Shown piece by piece: positions 4,925-5,062 of a stretch of 5,062 bases of DNA. Where the stretch lies: positions 1 through 5,062 of the forward strand of contig JAEKFU010000004.1 in the NCBI GenBank assembly GCA_016522385.1. The letters are read 5' to 3'. Both the position numbers and the translations under genes were made by a program. Position 1 is the first letter of the stretch. The number at the start of each line of letters is the position of its first letter. The DNA comes from Pseudomonadota bacterium (GTDB lineage: Bacteria; Pseudomonadota; Alphaproteobacteria; Rhizobiales; Aestuariivirgaceae). The notes under the pieces were generated by a model. It did not search any database, was not told the origin of the DNA, and saw only the letters and a program-made list of their open reading frames with translations.

Positions 4925-5062
4925 GTGAAGAAGATCGCGATTATTCTGACTGGCTTTTCGGCAGCATTGCTCGTAGGCGCTGGCGGCGCTGTGGCGCAGG
5001 AATTCCAGACGAGCGAGGAGCAGCTCAAGAGCGTCTACAGTAGCGACTATACCGGTAAGACC
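4925..5062 (+). CDS. N-terminus of an exported protein, possibly DUF3604 family (partial, runs off the right edge)
   Basis: An open frame of 46 codons starts at GTG 4925-4927 and is still open at the window edge. Residues 1-25 are a textbook signal peptide: KK near the start, a hydrophobic core (IAIILTGFSAALLVGAG), and AVAQ before EF. The mature start contains SEEQLKSVYSSDYTGKT. The DYTGK-type segment resembles the stretch that in DUF3604 proteins comes just before YSPYAGR and the metal-site GDxHLH motif, and the gene directly follows a remnant with a DUF3604-like tail, so an intact copy of the same family is a reasonable guess. The diagnostic motifs lie outside the window, so the family is tentative, whereas export and the start codon are well supported. 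The gene is divergent from the AraC-type regulator and could be among its targets. Confidence 0.75.
   Translation, partial: MKKIAIILTGFSAALLVGAGGAVAQEFQTSEEQLKSVYSSDYTGKT

Noticed and set aside
1..5062. tRNA, rRNA, CRISPR array, insertion sequence ends, phage attachment site
   Set aside because: Read for on both strands; no cloverleaf-like pattern with T-loop, no spaced repeats, no transposase frame and no terminal inverted repeats were seen.

Overview
The window looks like a chromosomal stretch of an alphaproteobacterium, most likely Hyphomicrobiales (Rhizobiales)-like. That is an inference from moderate-to-high GC, protein family content (SphA-type outer-membrane protein, periplasmic sulfatase, OruR-type AraC regulator) and GTG/TTG starts; nothing here fixes the genus.

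Layout, left to right. Bases 2-112 (+) hold the last 36 codons of a gene that enters from the left, probably a diacylglycerol-kinase-family lipid kinase. Convergent to it, on the minus strand, is a two-gene unit transcribed right to left: an SphA-family outer-membrane beta-barrel protein (1662-2606), then a secreted formylglycine-type sulfatase (179-1621), 40 bases apart. Further right, also minus, are a small secreted protein with ten mature cysteines in a regular C-x6-C pattern (2852-3193) and an AraC/OruR-type regulator with a TTG start (3389-4402). Divergent from the regulator, on the plus strand, are a decayed gene remnant (4686-4881) and, 43 bases after it, the first 46 codons of a new exported protein (4925 to the window edge). 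The remnant keeps a ribosome-binding site, a signal peptide and, in another frame, a C-terminus ending RAYTSPIWYTP, which I recognise as the end of DUF3604 proteins. The edge gene may be an intact member of the same family.

How the genes may work together (inference): an outer-membrane channel of the SphA/phenol-meta type would admit a hydrophobic or aromatic substrate, a periplasmic sulfatase would remove sulfate, and one or more DUF3604-type proteins would be exported, all under the AraC-type regulator. The best support from the DNA is a 10-bp perfect palindrome with the core TTACGTAA. It occurs exactly twice in the window, both times in non-coding DNA: 64 bases before the SphA start codon and 73 bases before the regulator's start codon, where it also faces the plus-strand genes. 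This makes a candidate shared operator.

No tRNA, rRNA, CRISPR array, insertion sequence or convincing rho-independent terminator was found.
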